A stretch of 50,427 nt of DNA, taken from positions 1 through 50,427 of the forward strand of contig JALHPG010000012.1 in assembly GCA_022842625.1 (NCBI GenBank), read 5' to 3'. This document shows positions 8,372 through 17,420 of this stretch, in pieces (the stretch's first letter is position 1; each line of letters opens with the position of its first letter). A program made the translations under genes and the position numbers. The DNA is from Bacteroidia bacterium. Lineage in GTDB: Bacteria; Bacteroidota; Bacteroidia; B-17B0; Aurantibacillaceae. The notes below the pieces were generated by a model. That model had not been told where the DNA came from, did not search any database, and saw only the letters and a program-made list of their open reading frames with translations.

Positions 8372-9364
8372 TTAAGATAATAAATTTGATAATTCGGTTA
8401 TTTCTTTTCTTGCATCATGATCTTTATAAATGATATTATATACAGCATTTGTAATTGGCATATGAATTTTATGGTTTTTATTTATTTCATAAACACATTT
8501 TACGGCGTAATAACCTTCGGCCACCATGTTCATTTCCAATTGCGCGCGCTTAACCCCATAGCCCTTGCCTAGCATGGTACCAAACATTCTGTTACGGCTA
8601 AATTGAGAATAGGCAGTAACAAGAAGATCGCCAAGATAGGCCGAAGCATTTATATCTCTGTTTATTGGATGTACTTCGTCTACAAAACGTTTTATTTCCT
8701 GTATCGCATTGCTTATCAAAACGGCTAAAAAGTTATCGCCATAACCTAAACCATGGCAGATGCCTCCGGCAACAGCAATTACATTTTTAAGAACGGCTGA
8801 ATATTCAGTACCATAAATATCATCACTTACAGACGATTTTAAATACCGGCAGTTTAATAAATTGCTTAATGTGGTTGCGCTATTTGTGTTTTGAGATGCA
8901 ATGGTTAAATAACTAAGTTTTTCCATTGCAACTTCCTCTGCATGGCAAGGCCCGGTTATCACACCAATGTTTTGTAACGAAACATTGTACACCGTGTTTA
9001 AATATTCGCCAACAATTAAATTATGCTCGGGAACAATACCCTTAATGGCCGAAAAAATAAATTTATCTTTTAAATTGTTTGCATTTAAATTTAAAAAGGA
9101 AGTGTGTAAAAATGCAGAAGGGATGGCTAAAATAATATAATCTGAATTTTGAACGCAGTCGGCAATGGAGTCGAAAAAAGAAATTTTAGAAATATCAAAA
9201 TCAACAGAGCTTAAATATTTTGGATTGTTTTTATATTCTTTAAACAATTCAATGTCTTCTTGATTACGGATGAACCAATTTATTTTTGAGGTGTTATTTA
9301 AGAGTAACTTTGCCAGCGCTGTTGCCCAACTTCCGCTACCAATAATTGCTATACGTGGCGACAT
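8372..9364 (-). CDS. gpsA: Glycerol-3-phosphate dehydrogenase [NAD(P)+]
   Basis: GpsA reduces dihydroxyacetone phosphate to sn-glycerol-3-phosphate for phospholipid synthesis. The 330-residue protein begins with the dinucleotide-binding motif IAIIGSGSWATALAKLL. It continues with the conserved AIKGIVPEHNLIVGEYL block near residue 108, GPCHAEEVA near residue 140, and the substrate-binding LKNVIAVAGGICHGLGYGDN near residue 190. A GDLLVTAYSQFSRNRMFG segment follows near residue 245. Length and order match the family. It lies in a tight operon between the PolB-like exonuclease and the PAP2-like gene. Confidence 0.96.
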   Translation of the reverse strand: MSPRIAIIGSGSWATALAKLLLNNTSKINWFIRNQEDIELFKEYKNNPKYLSSVDFDISKISFFDSIADCVQNSDYIILAIPSAFLHTSFLNLNANNLKDKFIFSAIKGIVPEHNLIVGEYLNTVYNVSLQNIGVITGPCHAEEVAMEKLSYLTIASQNTNSATTLSNLLNCRYLKSSVSDDIYGTEYSAVLKNVIAVAGGICHGLGYGDNFLAVLISNAIQEIKRFVDEVHPINRDINASAYLGDLLVTAYSQFSRNRMFGTMLGKGYGVKRAQLEMNMVAEGYYAVKCVYEINKNHKIHMPITNAVYNIIYKDHDARKEITELSNLLS

Positions 9365-9397
9365 AATTATAAACGAGCTTTAAAATTCAGGTTGAAG

Positions 9398-10093
9398 TTA
9401 CACAAAAATAATATCATCATCATTTAAATTTCCGACTCCGGCAAAACGGTTATACACCCTGGCAAGGGTGATTACATCCTTTTGACAGTATTTTGCAATT
9501 TTTGCAAGATCTTTTTCTTCATAAAAAGTTTTGCCAACCATACTTCCATCCATTTCATCTTTTGGTGACGGAATCCCTAAAACATGTGCCAGAAGATTAA
9601 GTGAACTGAAATTTTTTACATCTCCAAATTTCCAAAGGTCCATTGTATCAATGTGTTTTACCTCCCAAGGTTTTAAGCCTTGAATTTGTAATATTTTTGG
9701 CAAGGGTAAATTATTAATCAAAAAACGACGGCATAAAAACGGAAAATCAAATTCTTTGCCATTATGTGCGCATAATAAATGACTGTATGTGTTAAAATGT
9801 GATTTTAGGAGGTCGGCAAATTGATTTAATATTTCAACTTCGTTAGTGGACGAAATGGTTTTAATACGAAATTTGTTTTGGTGATAATAGCCTAGGCCAA
9901 TGCAAACTACTTTTGCAAACTCTGCGTAAATGCCGGCTTTGTTGTATTGCTGTTCCGGCGAAATTTCTTTATTGTATTGCCATTTTTTATTCCAAAGCTC
10001 TTTTGAGCTTTCATCCAGATCATCATATTTGTAGGTTACAGGAACTGTTTCAATATCAATAAATAATATTTTTTCAATTTCAGTCTTTGTCAT
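9398..10093 (-). CDS. PolB-like 3'-5' exonuclease (RNase H-like fold)
   Basis: A 231-residue DnaQ/DEDDy-superfamily protein of the 'predicted 3'-5' exonuclease related to the PolB exonuclease domain' group. The three exonuclease motifs are visible: Exo I LFIDIETVP near residue 10, with the D-x-E metal ligands; Exo II CAHNGKEFDFPFLCRRF near residue 108; and Exo III YCQKDVITLARVYNRF near residue 205. The substrate is probably a 3' DNA or RNA end, but the physiological role is not established. It is 4 bp downstream of the lipoprotein gene and 33 bp upstream of gpsA. Confidence 0.85.
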   Translation of the reverse strand: MTKTEIEKILFIDIETVPVTYKYDDLDESSKELWNKKWQYNKEISPEQQYNKAGIYAEFAKVVCIGLGYYHQNKFRIKTISSTNEVEILNQFADLLKSHFNTYSHLLCAHNGKEFDFPFLCRRFLINNLPLPKILQIQGLKPWEVKHIDTMDLWKFGDVKNFSSLNLLAHVLGIPSPKDEMDGSMVGKTFYEEKDLAKIAKYCQKDVITLARVYNRFAGVGNLNDDDIIFV

Positions 10094-10097
10094 TTTA

Positions 10098-10496
10098 CTA
10101 ATTATTATAATCGTTAGGGGTTATTACAAATGAGTATATAAATTTGCCATCTCTGTCTTTATAATAGTATTCAAAACTACAATTTATTCGGCGCAGCTCT
10201 GCTAATTCTGAATCTGTTTTAATGGTAGATATAATTCCCGGCCTTAGGGCAGAATTAAATTTTGATGTATCTACTTTTTCAACATTTAAATTGATCAATG
10301 TGTATTTATATTTTATAGTGTTTTCTCCTTTAACTTCTATGCCATCCATTCTGGTTTCGGCGTCTATCATTAACGGACATTTACTATTAAATTGGCTAAC
10401 CACTTTTAGTGCTTTTTTATCTATTGATTCAGGGTTTGCGCAGTGGCTAAATAAAAGACCAAGAACTAAAAAGGATATTGCCAACAATTTTTTCAT
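10098..10496 (-). CDS. Small putative lipoprotein of unknown function
   Basis: A 132-residue protein with a lipoprotein signal peptide: MKKLLAISFLVLGLLFSHC, with cysteine 19 as the likely lipidated residue. The mature part is about 113 residues, mixed alpha/beta in appearance, and has two further cysteines (in NSKCPLMID and RINCSFEYYY). I recognise no family with confidence. It is the promoter-proximal gene of the five-gene minus-strand operon ending with the SDR gene. Confidence 0.7.
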   Translation of the reverse strand: MKKLLAISFLVLGLLFSHCANPESIDKKALKVVSQFNSKCPLMIDAETRMDGIEVKGENTIKYKYTLINLNVEKVDTSKFNSALRPGIISTIKTDSELAELRRINCSFEYYYKDRDGKFIYSFVITPNDYNN

Positions 10497-10550
10497 AAAT
10501 ACGCGTGAGAGCTAAGCTATAAAATTATTAAATAAAGTGCTATAAACAAA

Positions 10551-10582
10551 AAGCCTCACAAGATAGTTGTGAGGCTTTTTTT
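10551..10582 (-). terminator. Rho-independent terminator of the M1 peptidase gene
   Basis: An 11-bp perfect stem, AAGCCTCACAA at 10551-10561 with TTGTGAGGCTT at 10567-10577 and a five-base loop. T runs flank both sides, so it can work in either direction. The gene it naturally serves is the minus-strand M1 peptidase ending at 10597. Confidence 0.85.
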
Positions 10583-10596
10583 GGAATTATTATAAT

Positions 10597-13278
10597 TTAT
10601 TTTATTTCGTTATATTTTTTTGTAAGAATATCTTTTGTTTCTGTTGCTGTTTTAAGATCTTTTTCAAGTAATGTAATATCTTTATTTTCTTTTTTAGCAG
10701 CATCAAGTTGGTTTTTTAATGTTTTTTCTTTTGCATCCCATACGCTTGAAATATCTTTAATGCCTTTTGCAGCGCTGAATTTTGTAAATCTACTGCCTCC
10801 TTTACCAATTGAATATAGATCTTCGGCCGCCGCAAGTGCTGCCTTGGAAGTTGAACAACGTTTGGCAGTTTTAGAATATAGGCCTAAAAATCCCATAACC
10901 TCAAAGCCATTAAATTTATTTAAGTTATTATGAAAGAACGGAATTTGTTCGTCGCTGCCATTTGTGGAATACAATTCTGCAATTGGATACAATACATCTT
11001 TTCCGCTCTCGTTCTCAAATAATTTAGCTTTTTCCATTGCTAATTTTGGATCGTTTTTAGAAATGGCCTCTAGCGCTTCTCCGCAAATAGCATAAGATTG
11101 TTCGTCAAGCGCTTTAACATTTAAACTTTTTATATCTTCATCCGACCCGAATTTTTTATTTAAAACACTTAATGCTTTTGCTCTGGTTCTTGTCTTTTTA
11201 TCGTTAGCATAAACAGTTTGTAGCGTTGTTTTAACCTCTGCAAGTTTATCTGCCGGGGCATCAATTAATTTCCCAATAGCATAATTTCTTAAAACATGGT
11301 ACTTGTCATTTTCTGCAGCCCATTTAAACAAAGCATAAACATTTGCCTCAGCAAGTTTTGAGTCTAATTGTTTTAGTGCTTCATATCTGTCCATAAACAG
11401 GGGTGCGTTTTTATATTGAAAGATATATTCGTCTGTTGTTTTTGGGTAATCAAGATCGCAAAGTAATTGTCTTTCTGCATCAAAATTTACTAATTGCGGC
11501 ACGCCGCTTGTGATAATTGTAAAAGTTTGTTTTGCTTCTGATAAAATAATTTTTGTGCGCTCCGGTTTGCCGTTTACGTATACATCTATTTCAATTGGCA
11601 ATCGGTATAACGGATATTTTTTGAAATTTTGTGTTTGTTCAAGGGTTAATTCTAAGGTGCTTGTGGAAGCATTGTAGGTTTTTAATAGTTTTAGGCTTGG
11701 GCGACCCTTGTTGAGGAACCATTGATTAAAAAACCAATTTAGATCTAAACCCGTAGTCTCTTCAAAAGCTAAACGTAGGTTGTGAATCTCACCGGTTTTA
11801 AATTTATTTGTTTCTAAATAATTTTTTAATGAAGCAAAGAATGCGTCATCGCCGACAACTTTTCTAAGCATGTGTAATACCTGACCGCCTTTGTTGTAGC
11901 TAAATCCGTCAAACATATCTTCGCGATCGCGATAATTAAAGCGAATAAGGTTAACTTCTTTATCAGAATTCATGTAACCTTCTCTGCTGTTATTGTGATG
12001 ATAGTCTGCAGCATCTCTTCCAAATTTATATTCTTCCCACAGGTATTCTCCGTAGGTTGCAAAGCTTTCATTTAACGGCAGGTTGCTCCAGCTTTCGCAA
12101 GTAACTAAATCGCCAAACCATTGGTGAAATAATTCATGAGCAATGATCGAATTTCCTTTTACGCCGTCAATGGTTTCGCGAGTGGTTTGATACACAGCAA
12201 AATCGCCATGTAAGGTTGCACTGGTGTTTTCCATGGCTCCGCTTACATAGTCGCGAACTGCAATTTGTGCGTATTTAGGCCACGCATATGGCACTCCTAA
12301 GCGGGTAGAGTAAAACTCGATCATTTCTTTTGTATCGCCAAAAATTGCTTTTGCGTGCGGCTCGTATTCTTTTTCTACATAATAGCTAACTTCTTTACCA
12401 TTCCATGGTGCATCAACTACCTTTTTAAATTCGCCAACAGCCATCATGGCTAAATACGGCGAATGTGGTTCATCCATTTTCCAGTGATCTGTTCTGGTTC
12501 CGTCTGTATTCTTTTTTGTATCAACCAGTAAACCGTTAGAAAGGGTGGTGTATTTATCATCTACGGTCATATAAATTTCTTGGGTCATTTTTTCGTTCGG
12601 ACTATCAATAGTGGGAAACCAGGCAGAGTTGGATTGGGTTTCACCTTGAGTCCATATTTGCGGCATTTTGTATTTGTTTTCGCCTGTTGGATTAATAAAG
12701 TATAACCCTTTATCGCTGCTAATAGCGCTGCTTCCTCCAACCTTTAATTCATTTGGTTTAGAAACATAAACAATTTCAACTAAATATTTCTCGTCTTTAG
12801 TAAATGTTTTTTCAAGGTTTATTTTTAAAGAATCATTCTCGTATTTATAGTTTGCAGTTGTTATTTGCGTCACAGTTTCTTCAGTATAATCTACCATTTT
12901 ATTGCCTTCTTTTTTCTGGGAAGGTTTAGAGGTTACTTGGTAAACATTCATACTCTTAATATCCATTCCTCTTGCGTTTAGGAATAACTTATTGGTTGGA
13001 TGGAAATAGGGTTTAATTTCAATTCGAGCCTTTCCATTCATTTTAGAATTGGCCCAATCAAAATTCACTTCTAATTTTGTATGAATAATATCATTAGTTC
13101 GCGGATTAGACTCTTGGTATACTTCTTTTTTTGGCACCTCATTGGCAACAACACTAACTGTATCCAACTGAAAAGCAGGCTCAGTATCAACTACTTTTGT
13201 ATTTGTTTTTTTAGTGGTATTACAAGCAGTAACAATTATGGATGCAGAAAGTGCACTTAATAAAATTCGTTTTATCAT
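10597..13278 (-). CDS. M1-family metallopeptidase, lipoprotein (aminopeptidase)
   Basis: A zinc aminopeptidase of the gluzincin M1 family, predicted to be a cell-envelope lipoprotein. The start was chosen at ATG 13276-13278, 16 codons inside the longest ORF, because it gives a lipoprotein signal (MIKRILLSALSASIIVTAC) and an 893-residue product. The exopeptidase motif GAMEN appears in VSGAMENTSATL. The zinc site is HELFHQWFGD near residue 378, with the third ligand glutamate in NESFATYGEYLWEE about 20 residues later. A long helical C-terminal region (HEAT-like or ERAP1-like) follows. It likely trims peptides at the envelope for amino-acid supply. It is transcribed alone, with its own terminator downstream. 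Confidence 0.93.
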   Translation of the reverse strand: MIKRILLSALSASIIVTACNTTKKTNTKVVDTEPAFQLDTVSVVANEVPKKEVYQESNPRTNDIIHTKLEVNFDWANSKMNGKARIEIKPYFHPTNKLFLNARGMDIKSMNVYQVTSKPSQKKEGNKMVDYTEETVTQITTANYKYENDSLKINLEKTFTKDEKYLVEIVYVSKPNELKVGGSSAISSDKGLYFINPTGENKYKMPQIWTQGETQSNSAWFPTIDSPNEKMTQEIYMTVDDKYTTLSNGLLVDTKKNTDGTRTDHWKMDEPHSPYLAMMAVGEFKKVVDAPWNGKEVSYYVEKEYEPHAKAIFGDTKEMIEFYSTRLGVPYAWPKYAQIAVRDYVSGAMENTSATLHGDFAVYQTTRETIDGVKGNSIIAHELFHQWFGDLVTCESWSNLPLNESFATYGEYLWEEYKFGRDAADYHHNNSREGYMNSDKEVNLIRFNYRDREDMFDGFSYNKGGQVLHMLRKVVGDDAFFASLKNYLETNKFKTGEIHNLRLAFEETTGLDLNWFFNQWFLNKGRPSLKLLKTYNASTSTLELTLEQTQNFKKYPLYRLPIEIDVYVNGKPERTKIILSEAKQTFTIITSGVPQLVNFDAERQLLCDLDYPKTTDEYIFQYKNAPLFMDRYEALKQLDSKLAEANVYALFKWAAENDKYHVLRNYAIGKLIDAPADKLAEVKTTLQTVYANDKKTRTRAKALSVLNKKFGSDEDIKSLNVKALDEQSYAICGEALEAISKNDPKLAMEKAKLFENESGKDVLYPIAELYSTNGSDEQIPFFHNNLNKFNGFEVMGFLGLYSKTAKRCSTSKAALAAAEDLYSIGKGGSRFTKFSAAKGIKDISSVWDAKEKTLKNQLDAAKKENKDITLLEKDLKTATETKDILTKKYNEIK

Positions 13279-13388
13279 TTTTAAATAATTTGTGTGCAAA
13301 ATTGTAATTAATTTATTGAAAACCAAAATATTAAGTCCATTTTATGCTTAATGGATATTTTTAAGGATAAGCGCCAAAAATTTCTTGT

Positions 13389-15428
13389 TTAGGAGAGCAC
13401 TTGAAATGCCGTAAAAGCTGATAGGTAAGCCAGGGCAGACATAAATGCGAGTTGCGCCATTACCCAGGCCCAGCTTTTTGTTTCGCGTTTTACAACAGCA
13501 ATTGTACTCATGCATTGTAGCGCAAAGGCATAAAAAAGCAATAACGACCAGCATACGGCCGGAGTGTATTTTAAATTACCAAACTCATCTTTTTCGGTGA
13601 GTAATTTTTGTTTTATTCCTATTTCATTTTGCGTATCGTTTGCCTGATAAATGGTTGCCATTGTTCCAACAAATACTTCGCGGGCAGCAAATGAAGTGAT
13701 CAATGCAATTCCAATTTTCCAATCGTAGCCTAAAGGTTTTATGGATGGTTCAATAAAATGGCCGAATTTTCCAATATAGGATTGCTCAAGTTTTTCTGTT
13801 TCAATTCTTTTTAATTCGGTTGAGTTTATTTCATTAGGTTCTGTGTTTACTAATGCCGCTTGTTTTATTTCCAATTCTTTAAATTCATCACTAGCACCGT
13901 GCGTGCTTAAAAACCAGAGCACTACAGATATGGCTAAAATAATTTTTCCTGCTTCCTTCACAAAAATTTTTACTTTTGAAAAAACCATAATCCCAATATT
14001 TTTAGCCTGAGGCCAACGATACACGGGTAATTCCATAATAAAAAAAGACGCCTCTTTTGTTTTTAATATTTTTTTTAAAGCAAAAGCTGTAAGTAACGTA
14101 ACAAAAAATCCTAAAAAATATAACAAGAATAAAACAATACCTTTTGAATTAAAAATGCCCAAAAACTTGCTGCTTGGGAATAGAACTGAAATTAATAAAG
14201 TATAAACCGGTAAACGTGCCGAACAACTAATTAGTGGTAGTATGAAAACCGTTATTAAGCGTTCTTTTGTATTACTTATTGCCCTGGTTGCCATAATGGC
14301 CGGCACTGCGCAGGCCGTACCGCTAATTAAAGGAATTACCGATTTACCATTTAATCCAAAAGGCCGCATAACTTTATCCATAATAAAACTTGCACGAGCC
14401 ATGTAACCAGAGTCTTCTAAAAAGCCAATAAACATAAATAAAAAGGCAATTTGTGGAATGAACATAACCACACCGCTTACACCGGTAATTAATCCGTTTA
14501 CAATAAGATCATTTAACTGACCCTCGGGTAATTTTGTTTGTACAAATTCTCCTAAACTCATAAACGCTGTTTCTATCCAATTCATTGGTGCTTCGGATAT
14601 AAAGAAGATGAATTGGAATAGAAAAAATAAAACCAATAACAAGATTAAATAGCCATAAACTTTATGCGTTATAATGGCATCAATTTTTGAAGATATTTTT
14701 TTTGATGATAATTGATCGGGACTTTTTACGCATTTTGCTATTAAATAGTTAATGGTGTTAAAGCGGTATATTTTATCTGCGTTTTCTAAAGAAGTTGTAG
14801 TTATATTTTTATTACTAAACAGAGTTGATGTGATGTACTCTTTATAGTTGAGAGGGTCTTTAATATAAGCGGCATTTATATCATAAAAAACACTGTTGCT
14901 CACGTTTGCGTTTAAAATAGCTTCTTTTAATTCAGTAAACCCAATTTGGTGGCGAGAATCTAATGGAATAACCTTAACGCCAAGCGCTTTTTCTAACTCT
15001 TCGACATTGATAATTACGCCCTGTTTGTTTGCCTCATCGATCATGTTTAAAGCAACAACAGTTTTAAATTTAAGATCAATTACTTGTGTAGCTAATAATA
15101 AATTTCGCTTAAGGTTAGATGCATCAACAACAATAACAACAACATCGATATTTTCTTTTTCATCTAACAACGTTTTGCAGGCAATTGTTTCGTCGTTCGA
15201 TTTTGGGTATAGGCTGTAAACACCCGGTAGATCAAGGATAGAAAGTGTTATTTTGGTTTGATCGCGTAAAAAAGTTGTTTTACCTTCCAATCTGTCTACC
15301 GTTACGCCGGCATAATTACCTGTTTTTTGTGAAAGGCCTGTTAAACCATTAAACACGCTCGACTTGCCGGCATTTGGGTTACCAAGCAAGGCAATCTTTA
15401 AATAATTATTTTGTTTAGTATCTGACAA
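13389..15428 (-). CDS. feoB: Ferrous iron transport protein B
   Basis: FeoB is the inner-membrane Fe(II) transporter with an N-terminal GTPase domain. The 679-residue protein carries G1 GNPNAGKSS (residues 16-24), a switch-region GNYAGVTVDR, G3 LDLPGVYSL and G4 LNMIDEANKQ. Two inverted Gate/nucleoside-recognition membrane halves follow from about residue 255. The conserved SGTACAVPAIMATR motif and the membrane cysteine in LISCSARLPVY near residue 400 are present. The C-terminus keeps ALQCMSTIAVVKRET. feoA lies 6 bp upstream in the same operon. No FeoC is seen, as is usual outside enterobacteria. Confidence 0.97.
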   Translation of the reverse strand: MSDTKQNNYLKIALLGNPNAGKSSVFNGLTGLSQKTGNYAGVTVDRLEGKTTFLRDQTKITLSILDLPGVYSLYPKSNDETIACKTLLDEKENIDVVVIVVDASNLKRNLLLATQVIDLKFKTVVALNMIDEANKQGVIINVEELEKALGVKVIPLDSRHQIGFTELKEAILNANVSNSVFYDINAAYIKDPLNYKEYITSTLFSNKNITTTSLENADKIYRFNTINYLIAKCVKSPDQLSSKKISSKIDAIITHKVYGYLILLLVLFFLFQFIFFISEAPMNWIETAFMSLGEFVQTKLPEGQLNDLIVNGLITGVSGVVMFIPQIAFLFMFIGFLEDSGYMARASFIMDKVMRPFGLNGKSVIPLISGTACAVPAIMATRAISNTKERLITVFILPLISCSARLPVYTLLISVLFPSSKFLGIFNSKGIVLFLLYFLGFFVTLLTAFALKKILKTKEASFFIMELPVYRWPQAKNIGIMVFSKVKIFVKEAGKIILAISVVLWFLSTHGASDEFKELEIKQAALVNTEPNEINSTELKRIETEKLEQSYIGKFGHFIEPSIKPLGYDWKIGIALITSFAAREVFVGTMATIYQANDTQNEIGIKQKLLTEKDEFGNLKYTPAVCWSLLLFYAFALQCMSTIAVVKRETKSWAWVMAQLAFMSALAYLSAFTAFQVLS

Positions 15429-15434
15429 AAATTT

Positions 15435-15662
15435 TTAAGCAACCAATTCGATCATAACTAATGCCGCTTCATCTTTACGAAGACTTAGCTCATAACCTGC
15501 GATATTAATAGCCATTGGGCAGCCAAAAGGAGCTGTTTTTGAAAGGCTTACAGTTTCGCCGGGCAAACAACCCATTTCAATCAATTTTGAACTTAAAGCC
15601 TCGTTTGAAAAGCCTTTAATTACAGCTGTTTGTCCGATTTTAAGATGGTCTAAAGATTCCAT
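15435..15662 (-). CDS. feoA: Ferrous iron transport protein A
   Basis: A 75-residue SH3-like cytosolic protein required for FeoB activity. It shows the FeoA pattern: LKIGQTAVIKGF, LIEMGCLPGETV, and KTAPFGCPMAINIAGYELSLRKDEA. It is the first gene of feoAB. The 112 bp upstream (15663-15774) contain short inverted stretches, but I found no convincing iron-regulator operator or -7/-33 promoter pair. Confidence 0.95.
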   Translation of the reverse strand: MESLDHLKIGQTAVIKGFSNEALSSKLIEMGCLPGETVSLSKTAPFGCPMAINIAGYELSLRKDEAALVMIELVA

Positions 15663-15774
15663 AACTAGGCATAAAGTTACGTTTTATGCAATCGATTAAA
15701 AATACCCTAAATATGGTAGGCAATGCCATTTTAAGGTTAATTATGATTGGTTAATTTTAAGATTGAACCAAGAT

Positions 15775-16454
15775 CTAGTCATTTTTTTTAAAAGTCCAAA
15801 GATTCCATCCAATGCCCATTTTAAAAATTCCGATTAACTGGCCATTATTTAAACCATATTGATAATAGTATCTATCTCTTGAATAGAATGGATAAAATTT
15901 TCCATAATTTGCTGTAAGCGGATAGTTATAATTAGACGAGGATCCATTATTAAACTCCTCTTTGTTCTTTTCTCCATAAAAAACCAATCCAATGCCTAAA
16001 TTCGTTTTAAAATAAAGACCTTTAGTAATGTTTAGGCTAAACCCAAATCCTAAATAATTATCAATTGAGGTGACTTCTATATTTTTTGTTTTAAGGTCTG
16101 TTGGACTCTTGGAGTAATAATTCATTTGAAACTTCGCTTGTACAAAATTAAAATCGTACTCAAAAAATAAATTGAATCGGTTTTTTTTCCGTTAGGATAT
16201 ATTTGGTAGCCTGCTTGAAGCCCATACGCCGGAGGATAAGGATTGTAATACATCCCATAAATAAATGCGGGGCCTACGAAAGCTAAATGCTTACCTTTTG
16301 TTAGCGTTATGCTTGGATAAATGTTTCCTCTTCCAATGGCATTGTTGCCAATGGAAAAATCGAAGCCAAGTTGAAGTTTAGTTAAGGAGTCTTGTCCTTG
16401 TAAACTAATTAGCCCAACAAAAATAAATAACAAACTAAAAATAATTTTCTTCAT
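15775..16454 (-). pseudogene. Outer-membrane-like protein split by a frameshift at an A8 run
   Basis: Two overlapping ORFs read as one protein of about 225 residues. The first (16454 to 16122) has a signal peptide (MKKIIFSLLFIFVGLISLQG) and beta-strand-like segments up to YQIYPNGKK, then runs into a short nonsense tail. The second resumes at 16125. Before its apparent ATG, the second frame continues in good beta-barrel style (KKNRFNLFFEYDFNFVQAKF). The frames join at a homopolymer of eight T on the plus strand (16181-16188), and nine would restore one ORF. The alternatives are a true null mutation, a phase-variable tract, transcriptional slippage or a sequencing error. No family name is certain beyond 'outer membrane beta-barrel-like'. 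Confidence 0.75.
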
Positions 16455-16566
16455 TTTTTATTTACTGTTTTTTTTTAATTTAGTAAAAAAGGTGATTGAT
16501 CGCAATTAACCTAACGCTATTTCTTTTGTATTATTATATTTTTTAGGTATTTAAGAATGCGTTGCG

Positions 16567-16597
16567 TTTGTATTTCCGGATATAGAGGTTAAATTTG
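16567..16597 (+). promoter_or_regulatory. Bacteroidota-type promoter for the alpha/beta hydrolase gene
   Basis: TTTG at 16567-16570, a 19-base spacer, then TAAATTTG at 16590-16597. This is an exact match to the -33/-7 pattern known for the Bacteroidota primary sigma factor. It ends 11 bp before the ATG at 16609. Confidence 0.75.
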
Positions 16598-16608
16598 TTT
16601 TTAATTAA

Positions 16609-17403
16609 ATGATCAAAACCGCTAAATATAAAAACGAACAGGTAACTTTTCTGGATAAAGGAAAAGGCAAAGTAGTTGTATTATTACACGGCTTTTTAGG
16701 TTCCCATAAAATATGGGAGCAAACCATAAATGATCTTTCACGGTCATATAGGGTAATTGCAATTGATCTGCCGGGGCACGGAGAAACGGAATGTGTGGGT
16801 TATGCGCATAGCATGGAGTTGATGGCCAAGTGTGTTAAATCGGTTATGGATTTTTTACGATTAAAAAAGTACGTTATTATTGGCCATAGTATGGGAGGTT
16901 ATGTTGGACTGGCTTTTGCCGATCTTTACCCTGATCATTTAAAAGGATTGTGTTTATATCATAGCACGGCATACGCAGATAGTGATGAGAAGAAAAAAGA
17001 CCGATTGCGAGCCATTAATGCCGTAAAAGCTAATCGTGGAATTTACACAAAGGCCACTATTAAAAATTTATTTGCCACAAAAAATTTAAAATATTTAAAG
17101 GATGAAATTGCTTTTGCCACTTCAATTGCTAAAGAAACCGGCAAAAAAGGAATTATTGCAGCCCTGCATGGCATGCGCGACCGGCCAAGAAGAGATATAA
17201 TTTTAGGATTGGTTGAATATCCGATCATGATGGTAATAGGTGAGCGTGATAATGTTTTACCTTACGAACAATTATTAGAACAATCTCAATACATTAAAAA
17301 TAAAACTGTTTTGTATTTAGAACATGATGGGCATTTAGGGTTTTTAGAATCGCCAAAAGAGAGCAACAAAGCCTTACGCAAGTTTTTAAGGAAGTGTTTT
17401 TAG
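16609..17403 (+). CDS. Alpha/beta fold hydrolase
   Basis: A 264-residue cytosolic hydrolase. It has the oxyanion-hole HGFLGSHKIW segment near residue 27, the DLPGHGET loop near residue 53, and the nucleophile elbow GHSMGG with Ser94. A C-terminal histidine lies in LEHDGHLGFLESP. Length and topology fit the esterase/MhpC-like branch, but the substrate cannot be deduced. The gene is monocistronic with its own promoter and converges on the UbiA-like gene, leaving only 17 bp between stops and no visible terminator. Confidence 0.88.
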   Translation: MIKTAKYKNEQVTFLDKGKGKVVVLLHGFLGSHKIWEQTINDLSRSYRVIAIDLPGHGETECVGYAHSMELMAKCVKSVMDFLRLKKYVIIGHSMGGYVGLAFADLYPDHLKGLCLYHSTAYADSDEKKKDRLRAINAVKANRGIYTKATIKNLFATKNLKYLKDEIAFATSIAKETGKKGIIAALHGMRDRPRRDIILGLVEYPIMMVIGERDNVLPYEQLLEQSQYIKNKTVLYLEHDGHLGFLESPKESNKALRKFLRKCF

Positions 17404-17420
17404 ATCAGCTGTTTCTTTAT

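Noticed and set aside
13348..13554. 68-residue minus-strand ORF with cysteines
   Set aside because: It overlaps the 3' end of feoB in another frame and has no independent support.
15663..15774. Iron-regulator operator upstream of feoAB
   Set aside because: Short inverted stretches are present, but none matches a known Fur, DtxR or IdeR box, and no promoter pair anchors them.
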